Source: Actinomadura spongiicola
Lineage (GTDB): Bacteria; Actinomycetota; Actinomycetes; Streptosporangiales; Streptosporangiaceae
Length of the DNA: 64,000 bases
Direction: 5' to 3'
Assembly (NCBI RefSeq): GCF_003432485.1
Contig: NZ_QVNQ01000014.1
Span: forward strand, 118,393 to 182,392
Below the pieces are notes generated by a model, which worked only from the letters and a program-made list of their open reading frames with translations, made no database searches and had not been told where the DNA came from. The first letter of the stretch is position 1; the number at the start of each line of letters is the position of its first letter. A program made the translations under genes and the position numbers. Shown here piece by piece: positions 26,559 through 37,447 of this stretch.

Positions 26559-27502
26559 TGGCCGTCCGCGATCCGTACGAGGTGCTGGGGGTCTCCCGGG
26601 ACGCCGACCAGGACGAGATCCAGCGGGCCTACCGCAAGCTCGCCCGTGCCCATCACCCCGACATCAACAAGGACCCCGAAGCCGAGGAGAGGTTCAAGGA
26701 CGTCTCCGAGGCATACGCCATCCTGTCCGACCCGGAGCAGCGCCGCCGCTATGACGCCTTCGGGCCCGACTTCCGGCGTGTTCCGGAGGACGTCGACCCG
26801 AACATGTGGGCGCGGTCCCGGGCGGGTGCCACCGCGGGACGGGCCGGCTCCTACGCCACCACGGGCGGCGCCCACACCGGCGGGTTCGGCGAGGACATCG
26901 ACCTGGAGGACCTGTTCGGCGGGATCTTCGGCGGCCGGTGGCGGGGCGGCGACCGCAGGTCCGCCTGGTCGCCGTCACGCGGCGCCGACCAGGAGGCCGA
27001 GATCGAGGTGAGCGTCGAGGAGGCGTACCGGGGGACCAGACGCACCCTCACCCTCAACCGTCCGGAGGGCCCGCGGAACATCGACGTCACCGTTCCCGCC
27101 GGTGTGACCGACGGCCAGCGCATCCGGCTCGCCGGCCAGGGCGGGAGCGGCGACACCGCCGGAGACCTCTACCTGGTGGTGCGGATCACCCCACATCCCC
27201 GCTACCGCGTCGAGGGACGCGACGTGTACACCGACCTCCCCCTCGCGCCTTGGGAGGCCGCCCTCGGCACGACGGCGGGACTGCAGACGCCCGGCGGCGA
27301 GGCCAAGGTGAAGGTGCCCCCCGGCACGTCCAGCGGGCGGCGGCTCCGGCTGCGCGGCCGCGGGCTGCCCAACCCGCGCGGCACCCCGGGCGACCTGTTC
27401 GCCGAGGCCCGCATCGTGGTGCCGCCCGAGCCGTCCGAAACCGAACGCCGGCTGTTCGAGGAGCTCGCATCGGCGTCACCGTTCGACCCGAGGAGATCGT
27501 GA
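26558..27502 (+). CDS. DnaJ-family co-chaperone, CbpA type
   Basis: The 314-residue Hsp40 has the J domain at 1-70 with the H-P-D triad in A-R-A-H-H-P-D-I-N-K, a Gly/Phe-rich linker (G-G-F-G-E-D-I-D-L-E-D-L-F-G-G-I-F-G-G) and the C-terminal peptide-binding domains, without the zinc-finger cysteines of DnaJ proper. It stimulates the ATPase of DnaK. ATG overlaps the grpE stop by one base (TGATG). Confidence 0.93.
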   Translation: MAVRDPYEVLGVSRDADQDEIQRAYRKLARAHHPDINKDPEAEERFKDVSEAYAILSDPEQRRRYDAFGPDFRRVPEDVDPNMWARSRAGATAGRAGSYATTGGAHTGGFGEDIDLEDLFGGIFGGRWRGGDRRSAWSPSRGADQEAEIEVSVEEAYRGTRRTLTLNRPEGPRNIDVTVPAGVTDGQRIRLAGQGGSGDTAGDLYLVVRITPHPRYRVEGRDVYTDLPLAPWEAALGTTAGLQTPGGEAKVKVPPGTSSGRRLRLRGRGLPNPRGTPGDLFAEARIVVPPEPSETERRLFEELASASPFDPRRS

Positions 27503-27827
27503 TGGAACATCTGCTGCCCGGCACGGTCTACGCCATCATCCCGACCCGTCCCCGGCGGATGGACCTCGACGCCTTCGCCGACGCCGCCGGAATCCATCCG
27601 GAGCTGGCCCGCCGGCTGGTGCGTCTCGGCCTGCTCGACCCCGTACGCGACGCGTCCGGCCGACTCTGGTTCGCGCCCGCGCACGTCGCCGCGTACGCGC
27701 GCCTCGAACGCCTGCGGACGGGACTCTGCCTCAACTACGCCGCGCTGGGACTCGTGGTCGAACTCCTCGACCGCATCGCCGAACTCGAGCGGGACCTGCG
27801 CACCCGACACCACACCGGAGGCCGAAC

Positions 27828-27846
<19 letters not shown>
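27502..27846 (+). CDS. CbpM-like chaperone modulator (MerR-type fold)
   Basis: The 114-residue protein has an early P-T-R-P-R-R-M-D-L-D-A-F-A-D-A-A-G, then P-E-L-A-R-R-L-V-R-L-G-L-L-D-P and L-W-F-A-P-A-H-V-A-A-Y-A-R, the pattern of CbpM/MerR_2 proteins that sit next to cbpA. In E. coli CbpM binds the J domain and inhibits it. Its place between the CbpA-like gene and clpB fits. The ATG overlaps the preceding stop. Confidence 0.82.
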
Positions 27847-30443
<2,597 letters not shown>

Positions 30444-30462
30444 CCGGCCGGGCCTGCCGGCC

Positions 30463-31422
30463 CTATTCGCGGCGGACCTCGCCCGGTTCCTTGTCCGTGC
30501 GGACTCCGCGCCAGCTCGGATGCCGCAGCCGGCCATCGCCGGTCCACTCCGTGAAGACGACCTCACCGACCAACTCCGGCCGCACCCAGCGGGCGTCCCG
30601 CGCCTGCTGGGGCGGTACGTCGGGAACCGGCGGTTCGTCCTGCCGCAGCGGCGCGAGACGCCCGGCGAGGTCGTTCAAGATCGCCTCGGTGAAGCCGGTA
30701 CCGACCTGACCGGCGTATCTCAGCCGTCCCCGCTCATCGTTGACGGCCAGCAGAAGCGCGCCGATCCGGTCGGCGCGGCGGCCCTCCCCGGGCTTCCAGC
30801 CGACCACGACCACTTCCTGCGTCCGAAAGTTCTTCGTCTTGGTCCAGTCCCGGTGCCGTTTTCCCGGCCGGTACGGGGAGTCGACGCGCTTCGAGACCAC
30901 GCCCTCCATGCCGAGACGGGACGACTCGGCGAAGACGTTCGCGACGTCATCATGGGAAGTGGTCGTCTTCCAGCGCGGCCCGTCCAGCCCGAGCCCCTGA
31001 AGAACCCGGCGCCTCTCGGCGTAGGGCAGGGCGATCCGCGGCTCATCGCCGCAGTGCAGCACATCGAAGATCATGTAAGAGACGGGGTCGGACCGGGCCA
31101 GGGCCTTGATACGGTCCGGCTGACGCAGGTGCATCCGCGGGCCGAGCGCCTTGAACGACGGCCTGCCGTCCGGTCCGAACGCCACGATCTCCCCGTCCAA
31201 CACCACCGGCACATCGACCGCGGCGGCGAGCGGGGCGAGCTCGGGCCAGGCGACGGTGATGTCCTTTTCATTGCGCGACATCAGCTGTAACCGTTCGTCG
31301 CGGATATAGGCGACGGCCCGGACTCCGTCCCACTTCAACTCGGCCGCCCAGCCTTCCGTGGTCGGCAGTTCCCCCAGCACGGCCAGCATCGGCGGATACA
31401 TCGGCAGGCTCCCCATCACCAC
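30463..31422 (-). CDS. ATP-dependent DNA ligase, stand-alone LigD ligase-type
   Basis: The roughly 319-residue ligase has the adenylation lysine in A-E-L-K-W-D-G-V-R near residue 28, V-V-L-D-G-E-I-V-A (motif III), M-E-G-V-V-S-K-R (motif IV) and R-D-W-T-K-T-K (motif V), then the OB domain. It lacks the nuclease and polymerase domains of full LigD and probably works in end joining or nick repair. It converges on clpB with a 19-bp gap. Start may be GTG 31422, ATG 31416 or ATG 31398. Confidence 0.88.
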   Translation of the reverse strand: MVMGSLPMYPPMLAVLGELPTTEGWAAELKWDGVRAVAYIRDERLQLMSRNEKDITVAWPELAPLAAAVDVPVVLDGEIVAFGPDGRPSFKALGPRMHLRQPDRIKALARSDPVSYMIFDVLHCGDEPRIALPYAERRRVLQGLGLDGPRWKTTTSHDDVANVFAESSRLGMEGVVSKRVDSPYRPGKRHRDWTKTKNFRTQEVVVVGWKPGEGRRADRIGALLLAVNDERGRLRYAGQVGTGFTEAILNDLAGRLAPLRQDEPPVPDVPPQQARDARWVRPELVGEVVFTEWTGDGRLRHPSWRGVRTDKEPGEVRRE

Positions 31423-31553
31423 GATCTACCGCCCAGGGGACGGCGACATGCCGGCCTACTGCAATGAACAGGGAAATTCCGCTTCCGCCCGTCCGAGATC
31501 CGCGCCTGGGCAACCAAAAACCCACCAGCGGTGACCAGCACGACAGACCCCGA

Positions 31554-32642
31554 TCACGAGATGTTGCGCTTCCTCTGCTGTTCCAGGCGGCTGCGTTGAC
31601 GGACTCCGTACGCGGAGTCACGCACGGCCGACTCGTCTTCCAGCCCCGATCCGAGCGCACCACCGGCCGTCGCCATGGACGTGGCGAGCCAGGCCATCGA
31701 CAGAAAGAAGCCCCACCCGGCCCCATGGCCGAGGCTGGGCCGTAGCGCGCTGCCGGTCAGCACCACGGGCACCAGCACGATCGTCAGCACGAAAACGGCC
31801 CCATAAAGGCACAGCACACCGATCAGCAACGTGACCAGGGTGACAGCGTTGTACAGCTTGGCGCGCTGGCGATTGATGACGTCGTCCGGACGTTCCCACA
31901 ACCGATGGTCGATGATCAGCCACGCCAGCAGGGCCGCGACCGCCAGCACCGCCAGGATCGCCTGCCGGACCGGGCCGAGCGCATCGGTGATCTGCCAGAC
32001 GGAGGCGTTGACCACCGCGAACGCCACGGTCGCCAGCACCCCCGCCAGCGCCTTGGACAAGCCGGTGAACAGCCGCCAGGGCCGGTTCGCCCGGATCATC
32101 CCGGCCAGCAGTCGGAACCGGCCCGGCAACCCCGGCGTCACGAACCGCTGCTCAGCCTGCCGTCCGGAATCGGCCTGGCGGACGGTGTACTCCCGCGCGA
32201 ACCTCGGCGGCGTCCCGTCGCAGACCAGCGCGACCAGGTCCACCACACCGCGGCGAGCCCGACTCTTCCGAGAGAACCAGCCAAGTGCGGGAAGCGACAA
32301 CAAGGCGAGCTTTTCAGCCCTGCTCACTTCCGCCAGAATCGGCTGAGTTTCCCGACGGCGCGGCAGATCGGTCACGAACACGGCGATGTCGTACCCGTCA
32401 TCGGGGAACTGACCGGCCAGGACCTCCGACAGGCGCTCCGCCTCCACCTGCTCGTCGGCCGTCAACGCCCCAGGCCCGGCGTCGACCTCCCAGTCCACCG
32501 GCGCCGCCGAACGTTCCCGCATGTCGGCGGGCAGCGACTCGGCGATCTGACGGACGATCTCTAACGACAGTCCAGGATCAGCACGCAACACCACGCGCAC
32601 CACGTTGTCGTCGGCCACCGCCGCACCCCCCGACACGAACAA
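31554..32642 (-). CDS. Membrane protein of unknown function
   Basis: The roughly 362-residue protein has a soluble N-terminal half (with Y-D-I-A-V-F-V-T-D-L-P near residue 85) and four hydrophobic segments between about 205 and 340 (K-A-L-A-G-V-L-A-T-V-A-F-A-V-V-N; Q-A-I-L-A-V-L-A-V-A-A-L-L-A-W-L; V-T-L-L-I-G-V-L-C-L; W-G-F-F-L-S-M-A-W-L). I do not recognise the family. The start may be GTG 32618 rather than 32642. Confidence 0.65.
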   Translation of the reverse strand: MFVSGGAAVADDNVVRVVLRADPGLSLEIVRQIAESLPADMRERSAAPVDWEVDAGPGALTADEQVEAERLSEVLAGQFPDDGYDIAVFVTDLPRRRETQPILAEVSRAEKLALLSLPALGWFSRKSRARRGVVDLVALVCDGTPPRFAREYTVRQADSGRQAEQRFVTPGLPGRFRLLAGMIRANRPWRLFTGLSKALAGVLATVAFAVVNASVWQITDALGPVRQAILAVLAVAALLAWLIIDHRLWERPDDVINRQRAKLYNAVTLVTLLIGVLCLYGAVFVLTIVLVPVVLTGSALRPSLGHGAGWGFFLSMAWLATSMATAGGALGSGLEDESAVRDSAYGVRQRSRLEQQRKRNIS

Positions 32643-32789
32643 TCGAGTGCCTTACCCGAAAGAGGCAACTGAAACACCGCACACGACCTTCGGCGGGAGG
32701 TCGCGAACGACCTATCGCCAACTGGTCGCATCGGCTCCTTGCCAGCTCGGCGGTTCCGAACGGACTAGCACGGAGCGGAATGAACCGCC

Positions 32790-32940
32790 CCGACCTAAGA
32801 CCTGGACGCCCGCGGGCGCGCGGCCACGCTTCGAGGGTGTCGGCCTCGCGGTCGGTCAGCACCTCGACGTGCTGCCTGGTCGGGCGTCGATCAGCACGGC
32901 GGTGTCTCTGCGGCGCTTGCGCGAGTCAAAGCCGTCCATG
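32790..32940 (-). pseudogene. ISL3-family transposase fragment
   Basis: Two frames on the minus strand give F-D-S-R-K-R-R-R-D-T-A-V-L-I-D-A-R-P and then H-V-E-V-L-T-D-R-E-A-D-T-L-E-A-W, which is the central part of ISL3 transposases (V-D-D-F-A-x-R-x-G ... V-L-I-D ... V-L-P-D-R-x-A-x-T-L-x-x-W). A frameshift lies between the halves near 32880. The rest of the element is gone. Confidence 0.5.
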
Positions 32941-33139
32941 GAAAGTCTGGGTGCAGCCGTGGATCGGACCGTGTACCAGCGCCGACCCGGCCCCGCGACC
33001 CGGGCACGCCGCCGGGCCGTTGGGCGCCCTCCTCAATGACCAGCGGAGACGGTTCGGAGAACACCAGCCCACAAGATCGTCGATCTCCTGCAGACGGACT
33101 TTGATATCACGAGACCAGGCTCTGCGCCTCCCCCACCTT

Positions 33140-33404
33140 GCTGCGATCCTCGCCCGCCAGCGAAGGCGGGCGCCACCCGACCGGGCGCGGCAGTGGCTCA
33201 TCAAGGACGGGGAGGATGTTGCGATCCTCGCCCGCCAGCGAAGGCGGGCGCCACTGGTCTGGAGGTCGCCCCCAGCGAATTGACACAAGTTGTTGCGATC
33301 CTCGCCCGCCAGCGAAGGCGGGCGCCACTCATCGGGCGCCCCCGTCCCGCTCCTCGCGGTGCACGAGGTTGCGATCCTCGCCCGCCAGCGAAGGCGGGCG
33401 CCAC
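33140..33404. CRISPR. Second CRISPR array, 37-nt repeats, four copies
   Basis: Repeats lie at 33140-33176, 33218-33254, 33292-33328 and 33368-33404. Three start GTTGCGATCCTCGCCC; the first starts GCTGCG. All end GCGAAGGCGGGCGCCAC and hold an 8-bp stem. Spacers are 41, 37 and 39 nt; another 40 nt follow to the IS3 end at 33445, which is where repeat five should start. Repeat and spacer sizes do not fit type I-E. No cognate cas genes are seen. Confidence 0.9.
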
Positions 33405-33516
33405 CGATTTCGCCCGCCCACCACCGACGACGCACGCACGCAGTTGAAGCCCACCGGGTTCGGTGAAGTCCTTCAAGCCAGCGTGATCTTGGCTGGTTGG
33501 AAGGAGAATTACTGCG

Positions 33517-33819
33517 ATGTCTGCACCACGCAAATACCCCCAGGAACTGCGGGACCGGGCCGTGCGGCTGGCCATGGAGTCCGACCGCCCCATCGCCCAG
33601 ATCGCAGCCGATCTGGGCATCCACCGCGAAGCGCTGCGCACCTGGGTCCGGCAAGCCCAGGCCGACGCAGGCCAGCGCCCCGAGCAGCTCACCAGCGCTG
33701 AGCGGGAGGAACTCAAGCGGCTGCGCAAGGAGAACAACGAACTCAAGCGCGCCAACGACATCCTCAAAGCGGCCTCCGCGCTTTTCGCCGCCGAGCTCGG
33801 CCAGCCCCGGACGAAGTAG
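33517..33819 (+). CDS. IS3-family transposase OrfA
   Basis: The 100-residue protein has the helix-turn-helix of this family (Y-P-Q-E-L-R-D-R-A-V-R-L ... I-A-A-D-L-G-I-H-R-E-A-L-R-T-W-V) and a leucine-zipper tail (E-E-L-K-R-L-R-K-E-N-N-E-L-K-R-A-N). GGAAGGAG precedes the ATG. OrfB usually arises by -1 frameshifting from OrfA to make the active fusion. Confidence 0.93.
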   Translation: MSAPRKYPQELRDRAVRLAMESDRPIAQIAADLGIHREALRTWVRQAQADAGQRPEQLTSAEREELKRLRKENNELKRANDILKAASALFAAELGQPRTK

Positions 33820-33821
33820 TC

Positions 33822-34718
33822 ATGGTGGTCGACCACCTGCGTGACCGCTTCGGGGTCGAGCCGGTGTGCCGGGTCCTGGACCTGTGCCCGGGTACCTACT
33901 ACGGCCGCAAACGCCGACCGCCGTCAGCCCGCGCCCAGCGCGACACGACGCTGATCGAGCAGATCACAGACGTCTACCAAGCCAGTTACGGCACCTACGG
34001 CGCCTACCGCGTGCACAAGCAACTGCGCCGCCAGGGCGTGCAGGTCGCCCGGTGCACGGTGGAGCGGCTGATGCGGGCCCATGGCCTGCAGGGCGTGCAC
34101 CGCCGGGACCGGCAGCGCACCACCACACCCGACCAGACGGCGCCACGGCCGCCGGACCTGGTCAACCGGCAGTTCACCGCCAACCGGCCGGACCGCCTGT
34201 GGCTGGCAGATATCACCTATGTGCGCACGTGGGAGGGCTGGGTGTACGTGGCATTCGTGCTGGACGCCTTCTCCCGCCGCATCGTGGGATGGCAACTGGC
34301 CGATCACCTGCGCACCGACCTGCCGCTGGACGCGCTGGAGATGGCGCTGTGGCAACGCGGCCGCGAACGGCCGGTGCAGCCCGGCACCTTGATTCATCGC
34401 TCGGATCGGGGCTGCCAATACGTCAGTTTCCGCTACACCACTCGACTAGCCGACCTGGGTGTCACCGCCTCGGTCGGATCGGTCGCCGATTCCTACGACA
34501 ACGCCATGGCCGAGTCACTGAACGCCACGTTCAAGACCGAACTGATCCACCGCCGCACCTGGCGAACCCGCGACCAGGCCGAATACGCCATCGTCGAATG
34601 GGTCGGCTGGTACAACCACCGCCGGCTACACACCGCGATCGGTGACGTCCCACCCGTCGAGTACGAGACGGCGTACTACCGTTCGATCAACACACCAGCG
34701 CCGACCGGCGCCAGGTAA
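33822..34718 (+). CDS. IS3-family transposase OrfB (DDE integrase)
   Basis: The 298-residue protein has the HTH_21 segment (S-Y-G-T-Y-G-A-Y-R-V-H) and the rve catalytic core with its three acidic residues in L-A-D-I-T-Y-V, S-D-R-G-C-Q-Y and A-E-S-L-N-A-T-F-K. All three are present, so it appears active. It starts 3 bp after the OrfA stop; a fusion by frameshifting is likely. Confidence 0.94.
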   Translation: MVVDHLRDRFGVEPVCRVLDLCPGTYYGRKRRPPSARAQRDTTLIEQITDVYQASYGTYGAYRVHKQLRRQGVQVARCTVERLMRAHGLQGVHRRDRQRTTTPDQTAPRPPDLVNRQFTANRPDRLWLADITYVRTWEGWVYVAFVLDAFSRRIVGWQLADHLRTDLPLDALEMALWQRGRERPVQPGTLIHRSDRGCQYVSFRYTTRLADLGVTASVGSVADSYDNAMAESLNATFKTELIHRRTWRTRDQAEYAIVEWVGWYNHRRLHTAIGDVPPVEYETAYYRSINTPAPTGAR

Positions 34719-34910
34719 ACCGGGCTTCATCAAACCCGGTGGGCTTCACCGCCCTCAGCTGTGCCAGATCTGCGGTACCGGTTTCATGACCGCTTCCCGC
34801 CGAGGGGGCAGCGGCCGAGAGCCCCACGGCCTCTGCCAGGCTCGGCTGGACGGACTACATCGGGGAGGATCCATCGCGCTCGACCGCGGCGTTGGTCGAC
34901 GTCCCCACGC

Positions 34911-36095
34911 TCACCCAGTGCCAGCCGCTGCTGGCCCGCCGTCACGAGCGAACGTCTGGGCTTCGTCGCGCAGGCCTTTCATGACCTCATAATTGCGCTG
35001 CATCAAGGCAAAGTCATGAGTGGTCGCCTTCAGCCGTGCCATCCGGTCAAGCACCTCCTCATCAGTCAGCTGGGCCAGCCAAGCGGTGACCTGGCGGGCG
35101 CTCGGAGAGCCGTTCATTCGACTGATCGTTTCGGCGAGGTCGGCGCGGACCGACGCCGCCCTCAAGCGCTGGTTGTGGCGCTCTGCGGCCGAAGTCGCCG
35201 ATCCCCCCGCCATCGCCCGACGCTCGTTCTCGTGCCCAACGGCGATCTCGTAGCGCGTCGGGAGTGCGGGCTCGGGCGGCTCCATGCCCGTTACCAGACG
35301 TGGCACCGCCCGGGTGCGGACCCAGTGGGAGATCTCGTCGAGCTCTTGTATCAGCACCGGCCACCGGGCCGTGCCCGGCCGGTTGATTCCGACCGTCGGG
35401 AACAAAGTCATGGGGACCTGGGCGCCCATTGAAATCTGGGCGATGACGTCGCCAACGCACAGCGGATTTTCTGGGCGCGGAGCAAGGTCACGAATCGAGC
35501 GAGGCGGCTGGTCGTCCTGATACATGGCGGCTATGCGAACGGCCGTGATCGCCGGTGTCCTGTGCTTCGTATGGTTGGTGTGTAGGGCCAGCCTGGCCAG
35601 AGGGTGCATACGGGGGTCGCTCCGACGGTGGAAGGGCTGCAAGCCTTCGATCCGCCGCACGAGCTCGCTGCCTGCCCGCAATGACGGCGGGCCCTTCTTC
35701 GCACGCTTCTTCTGCCACTCCTGGAACTTCTCGTAGGTGTCCGACGCGGGCATGTCGACGAGCTTGGCCGCCGTCTCGTCCAACGGTGAGCCGTCCAGGA
35801 ACTCGACCTCCGTGAACAGCACGTGCTCCAGGGCGGCCCGCAGCGCCACCAGCGCGTCGGCCACCAGCAGCGGAATCTTGCGGGGAATCGGAGCCACTCG
35901 TTCGACGACGGTCTGGCTGAACGGACCCGCTGGTACCTCCACTAGGCCCACGACGCCGCCAGGCTGGGTTTGATAGTCGAAGAGCAGGTTGGCGACCTGC
36001 CCGATCAACTCGTCCGCGTGCGACAGTGTCGCCGCGACGCCGAGATGGCGATCGGGGAGCCATAGATGCATCACGTTCTTCACGACGGGATTCAA
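34911..36095 (-). CDS. Hypothetical protein in defence island
   Basis: The roughly 394-residue protein is not recognised. It is soluble with no signal peptide. Features include an early A-D-E-L-I-G-Q-V-A-N-L-L-F-D-Y-Q-T-Q, a histidine-rich stretch near 165-175 (L-A-L-H-T-N-H-T-K-H-R-T-P-A-I) and a helical C-terminus. Several starts are possible (TTG 36095, GTG 36083, ATG 36071); GAAGGG precedes the first. Codon use matches a genuine gene. Confidence 0.6.
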   Translation of the reverse strand: MNPVVKNVMHLWLPDRHLGVAATLSHADELIGQVANLLFDYQTQPGGVVGLVEVPAGPFSQTVVERVAPIPRKIPLLVADALVALRAALEHVLFTEVEFLDGSPLDETAAKLVDMPASDTYEKFQEWQKKRAKKGPPSLRAGSELVRRIEGLQPFHRRSDPRMHPLARLALHTNHTKHRTPAITAVRIAAMYQDDQPPRSIRDLAPRPENPLCVGDVIAQISMGAQVPMTLFPTVGINRPGTARWPVLIQELDEISHWVRTRAVPRLVTGMEPPEPALPTRYEIAVGHENERRAMAGGSATSAAERHNQRLRAASVRADLAETISRMNGSPSARQVTAWLAQLTDEEVLDRMARLKATTHDFALMQRNYEVMKGLRDEAQTFARDGGPAAAGTG

Positions 36096-36116
36096 GCACC
36101 CTTCTCAGACATTCAG

Positions 36117-36128
36117 GAACGATCGTTC
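36117..36128. promoter_or_regulatory. 12-bp palindrome upstream of the 34911-36095 gene
   Basis: GAACGATCGTTC is self-complementary and sits 22 bp before the likely start of the minus-strand gene. It could be an operator, but short palindromes also occur by chance. Confidence 0.3.
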
Positions 36129-36376
36129 GATGGACATGCAAACGGCGGAGCTCCACTGGTATCGCGGTGTCAAATGCCCTCGCTCGGTCCGAGTATAACG
36201 AGAGGCCCCGACGCCGAGCCCTCGAACAAGAACGCATAGCGATCGCGAATTCCATGCTCCCCCGCTGGGTGCCCGCGGGCCTGTGAAAAGTGATCTTCAT
36301 TAGCGCGGATCAGGTGTGCTCGGCTACCGAGAACGTTACAGCTTAGAAAGTTTCGTCAGCAGCCGTCATGTAGGCC

Positions 36377-37204
36377 GTGCTCTCGAAGGTCTTGCACCCG
36401 CCGTGGTCATCAGACGTCGTCCAAGCAGTTGCCGATGTACTGGCCAGTACCGACTGGCCGGGGCTGAGTAACGCGGAGATTACCCGGTTGCTCGGGAAGG
36501 TCGGCATTGCTGATCTGGAGGCGCCCAACAAGCGCACCCGGCTGTGGGGTGCTTTGCTCACCAACAGCATCGTGACCGGGCTAGCAACTGCATCAGCCGG
36601 TTCATCGCCGAGGCGATGGCCCCGGGTCGGCATCTCCAGGACCAGCCTCGATTCGACGCGCTTCGTGATGGTCTCACCGAGGCGTTGTCGCTGGTCGGGC
36701 TACGCGTCAACGATCAGGGCAAGGTCGCTCGGGCGCAGCTATCGCAATCACTTTGGAGAGGTGGCAAAGCTGGCCGGTCGGCTGCGCACCGAACTGGTTC
36801 GCCGTGGCGTGCCCCCGAGGTCCTGCGTTACTGCGAAGATAGTCGCTGCGAAAGTCGCTTTTCCATGCAGTGTTCGACGCCATGAAAGGTGTCAGCGAGC
36901 GGCTGCGGCAGATGAGCGGCCTCACCAGCGATGGCGCTGCATTGGTCGATCAGTGTTTCGAAGTCGGCACTGGCACGCCGGTCGTGCGGATCAACGCCTA
37001 CCGCACGGAGTCGGAGGTCAGCGGGCATTGCGGCTTCGCGAACTTGTTCAAGGGTATTTTCGGGACCTTCCGGAGCCTGTCAGCGCATACACAACGAGCG
37101 GCTGCTGGTTGGGCACTCACCGAGCCGGACGCGCTCGACCTGTTCCCGATGCTGTCGCTAGTGCACCGCCGCCTCAACGCGGCGAACGTGCGGCACGCAC
37201 CATG
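36377..37204 (+). pseudogene. TIGR02391 (Ymh-like) family protein, frameshifted
   Basis: Pieces in several frames make one TIGR02391 protein. The N-terminal part has D-W-P-G-L-S-N-A-E-I-T-R-L-L, the middle A-P-E-V-L-R-Y-C, and the C-terminal frame carries A-V-F-D-A-M-K-G-V-S-E-R-L-R-Q, G-F-A-N-L-F-K-G-I-F-G-T-F-R and D-L-F-P-M-L-S-L-V-H-R-R-L. At least three frame changes occur (near 36590, 36830 and 36870). The family is found beside restriction and phage-defence genes; this copy is broken. Confidence 0.7.
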
Positions 37205-37447
37205 ATGTTATGGCGGTTCATGGGCGATGGCGCTGGTCCAGGCGGTCAAAGAACACGCTGAGTAGCTGCTCGGCGGCCTGGTCATTGGCGAGGTCCGCGC
37301 CACCCTTCAAGCTGGATTCGGCTCATCGGCGTCAGGGTGTGCTGCTCAGGTCGGTCGGTCCGGCGAGCTTCCATGAGGTCGGAAGGCGGGATGCACTGGA
37401 AGTGCGGTTTGGGGTGCACGTGGAGACCGTCGAAGGCGACGCTCGGG

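Larger units (their letters stand above)
33445..34748 (+). mobile_element. IS3-family insertion sequence
   Basis: The 1304-bp element has imperfect inverted repeats of about 27 bp, both beginning TGAAGCCCACCGGGTT from the outside (24 of 27 match), and two transposase frames, OrfA and OrfB. No clear target duplication was found: AGT lies on the left and CCG on the right. One end abuts the second CRISPR array, and the right flank shows no repeat, so a deletion may have followed insertion. Confidence 0.93.

Noticed and set aside
33441..34752. Target duplication of the IS3 element
   Set aside because: Flanks AGT and CCG differ, so none is claimed.
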